Shown in pieces: positions 61,445 to 64,000 of a stretch of DNA of 64,000 nt. Both the position numbers and the translations under genes were made by a program. The stretch's first letter is position 1. The number at the start of each line of letters is the position of its first letter. The stretch is taken from assembly GCA_003439945.1 (NCBI GenBank), contig QVRM01005400.1, positions 231,001-295,000 on the forward strand, read 5' to 3'. This DNA is from Dermanyssus gallinae. Lineage: Eukaryota > Arthropoda > Arachnida > Mesostigmata > Dermanyssidae. The notes beneath the pieces were generated by a model that saw only the letters and a list, made by a program, of their open reading frames with translations, did not search any database and was not told where the DNA came from.

Positions 61445-61660
61445 TTGCCTGTTGTACAGTATTTATCAAGTCGAGGACAGGGTATCAAGGACAGCGGCCG
61501 CGACGTCTGGAGGCGCCTTGTTTCGATCACCGTTGTTGATGACAGTCGTGTGTGATCACGTCGTGACGGCAGGACTCTGGAATCGTATGCACACGTTCGT
61601 TGGTTGCTTAGTGGTTGAGACGGGAGCTTTCCCCGGCTTGCGCAGTTACCTAATTGAGAA
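61445..61660. repeat. Diverged duplicated block, copy A
   Basis: It shares with copy B (61940-62225) the collinear landmarks TATTTATCAAGTCGAGG, GCGTCTGGAGG-like, GTGTGTGATCACGT, GACTCTGGAATCGTATGCA and CTTGCGCAGTTA. Copy B has an insertion after the first landmark. Confidence 0.65.
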
Positions 61661-61939
61661 CAATAAGGATAATTCACAATAAGGATAATGATATTAATAA
61701 TAATAATAAGATTAACAACAATAATAATACTAGTAACGGTAATACGGTCGCACGATGTTCGCCACGATGCGCGGACGGCACAACGAGTTTTAGAAGACAG
61801 TAGACCGGCTGCACTGGAGCGTATCTGTTAATGTTTTAAATCCTTGCGATCATGACGACGTTTTGCATCGGCGAGAACGACAGCGATAAGAGTTGTTGTA
61901 AGTTGCTAGACGCGATGGGGCTTTGCAGTTTTTTTGTCG

Positions 61940-62225
61940 TCTGTACGGTATTAATCAGGTCGAGGGTAGTATATCCAAGATCATGACTTCTCAGGATGAC
62001 AACTTAGGAGTGCTAATAACTTATATAACCCTGTATATAATGCGAATAAAATACGTTCTTCATTCGTCCACTCATTCAAAAATGGCCGCGGCGTCCGGAG
62101 GTGGTTCGTGCGGCGATTGTCGATCGTGTGTGATCGTGTGACGGATTCCGGATTCTGGTATGCATGTCGTCGCTTATTGGATTATGGCTGGGACGCAATG
62201 GGCTCCTAGCTTGCGCAGTAATACA
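61940..62225. repeat. Diverged duplicated block, copy B
   Basis: It is collinear with copy A: TATTAATCAGGTCGAGG, GCGTCCGGAGG, GTGTGTGATCGTGT, GATTCTGGTATGCATG and CTTGCGCAGTAA. Divergence is substantial, so the duplication is old. Confidence 0.65.
62045..62050 (+). other. Candidate polyadenylation signal AATAAA
   Basis: A canonical AATAAA 944 bp after the Pc stop codon. It falls within copy B of the duplicated block. No transcript end is available to confirm use. Confidence 0.35.
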
Positions 62226-64000
62226 AGGAATTAGAGTTATTTACATTTCAGTAGTACTGGATTGTATTAACCGGACGTTAATCGTTTCCATTGAGAATTA
62301 AGTCCCTATGCAGGTTTGTGTATCGTTGAAGCACAATTATGTATTACTGATATCTCATATAAACAAAAATGCGATTGTATTATGTCATACGGCGCTCAGC
62401 ACTGCTTGGACGAGAGTAACAGGAATCATTTTTTTATGGAGGACGACTAAAATTCTTTATGCACGAAACAATTGGAACAATGCGAGGAATTCCTCCACGG
62501 GCGGAAGTAGTTCCACCGAGTCCCACCGAGGCCATACTCACTAAAGGTAACTCCGCCCTCAGGCTTTACAATGACAGCTCAGTACTGAAATATATAACTC
62601 AGGCTGATGAGTGTGGTGCTTGTTATATAGTCCTTCATGCTCTCCAGCTTATTCAGTACTTGTTATCCTTTGGCCCAGGCGGGGTCGTGCGTTGCTATCC
62701 ATTTTAGTATTGGCTTGTCCGTGCGTTTTGCGCCTTCAAACGTCAGCAGCCGCATTCAACGCCAGTTTAATAATATGTCGCGAATTGTTATGTTTTGCCG
62801 CAGTGTGTTGTCCATCTATGGTTGAACATTTGCTTCTCTATGAAGCGCGTCTACTGAAAGAGGTAGTGACGTACCCCTTTTTCTCTCTTTGAAGCGTACG
62901 CCCGGGATGCCCGTTGATGAGTCTTGGTTATCGATACGTTGTGTTTGTTGGGCAAAAGCCTGGCTTGTACCTTCTATGGTCTTTTCTGAATGTCAGTCAC
63001 ATTATCATCACTATGTCGCTTCTATCGAGCCTGTTGTCCTTGGTACGAGCCTGTTTCCACTCCTTCCTGTGACTACCAGCACTGTTTCGGTTCTTCTTGT
63101 CAGAATCTTAAGTGTTCTCCGCCAATAATTTATGATGTAACATGGCATTATAGCCTCCATGTTGGTTTGCCTGCTTTTTTTGCAGTTTCTAAAACCTTAT
63201 GTATATGCAGAGGCCCCCTTCTTTAGAAGCTGTTTTTGACAACGTAGCCCCATCACCCTACGTGTCATGATCGGTATAATGTGTGTTATTTGTTTTACAA
63301 CGATCTGCATGGCCTCGCCTGTTTCAAGAATCCTTTGCATTGCAAGAACATGTTCTCCCAGGTTGTTGCGTCGACTGAGTCTGGACCTCTCTGGGAACGA
63401 CTACGCGTGTTGAGTGCTCATTAAGTATTCTTCCTCCAAGCCAAGCGATACGGCTATAGACTCCTTCAAAGAACTTTCCAAACCAGCAGACTTTCCAATT
63501 ATTTCCGCTAGACGCATATTTTTTGATCCGATTGTCTATCGCATCGGTCTGGCCCGACCTTATCGTGTGTGCTGTTTTCTGCTCGGTGTGTAACAGTGTC
63601 CGCCACTCAAAACTACTAGGGAACGGGGCAGAAGACTCCGTCAGTATGTTCTGATATGCCCGACTTTGTGCGTAGTTTTGTTTTAGAATAAGTTAAGGAC
63701 ATTTGTGAGTGGCACATGAAATGAAGCTTGTCCCATGGTGGAATTGAACAGAGACGACTGCCTGGTGATATGCCAATCGGCATATCACCAAGTGGCAACA
63801 CTGAGATTGCCTCGATAGTACCTGCTCTGAGTAATAACGGTAACTGTTCCTTCTGTTACGAACCTGCTACGAATAATTGTCGTGCCGGTGCTGCAGTGTT
63901 GAACATCGTATTATAGGTTTTAGATGATTGGTTAACTGCGCAAGCCGGGGAGTTATTGTGTTATAAGCCTTGTCCCTACCAGCCGCCAAGCAAACCTACT
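62226..64000. other. 3' flank, no recognised gene
   Basis: Unique AT-rich sequence. It includes a perfect 12-bp hairpin (63763-63774 with 63779-63790, TGGTGATATGCC arms, AATC loop). At 63938-63957 it has an inverted echo of the CCCCGGCTTGCGCAGTTA element of copy A. No supported coding region. Confidence 0.6.

Larger units (their letters stand above)
61102..62050 (+). other. Probable 3'UTR of Pc
   Basis: From the stop codon to the first AATAAA I found. It starts with CTA triplets (61147-61180) and GC-rich sequence, then ATA-rich sequence (61680-61730). The extent is inferred only from the poly(A) hexamer. Confidence 0.4.

Overview
The window looks like animal nuclear DNA, most likely from an arthropod. 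It has large introns with GT-AG borders, dense (AT)n and trinucleotide microsatellites, and decayed Tc1/mariner, non-LTR and tRNA-derived (SINE) elements. A chelicerate such as a mite or tick is my guess; the sequence alone does not fix the species.

The main result is one plus-strand gene that fills about 70% of the window. I reconstruct ten coding exons (17367-17432, 20263-20306, 47958-48023, 49408-49507, 52221-52662, 52907-54408, 54716-55511, 56705-58207, 59206-59531, 59995-61101). All junctions have GT-AG borders and matching phases, and together they give one uninterrupted 1,983-codon frame. The N-terminus is a Polycomb-type chromodomain with aromatic-cage residues F10, W31 and W34. The last 31 residues are a Polycomb C-box. 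It is therefore a Polycomb/CBX orthologue (Pc), the H3K27me3 reader of PRC1. The roughly 1,880 residues between the two domains are low complexity, including about 180 residues of almost pure Gln/His. Intron 2 (27.65 kb) splits the chromodomain.

Layout. 1-600: possible 3' end of an upstream gene. 601-11,900: intergenic DNA with decayed mobile elements: three non-LTR fragments with coding signal near their 3' ends, one fragment of a jockey/CR1-like reverse transcriptase, one 3'-tail copy, one mariner, one Tc1-like element and one tRNA-derived SINE. 11,900-17,366: microsatellite-dense, GC-rich flank and probable promoter/5'UTR. 17,367-61,101: the Pc gene. Its introns hold two inverted copies of one SINE, another LINE fragment, a third LINE tail copy, tandem repeats and several long near-perfect palindromes. 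61,102-64,000: 3'UTR/flank with a candidate AATAAA and a diverged duplicated block.

No CRISPR, operon or prokaryotic feature is present, and no functional tRNA or rRNA gene was recognised. Exon calls rest on reading frame, splice consensus and domain similarity, not on transcripts.
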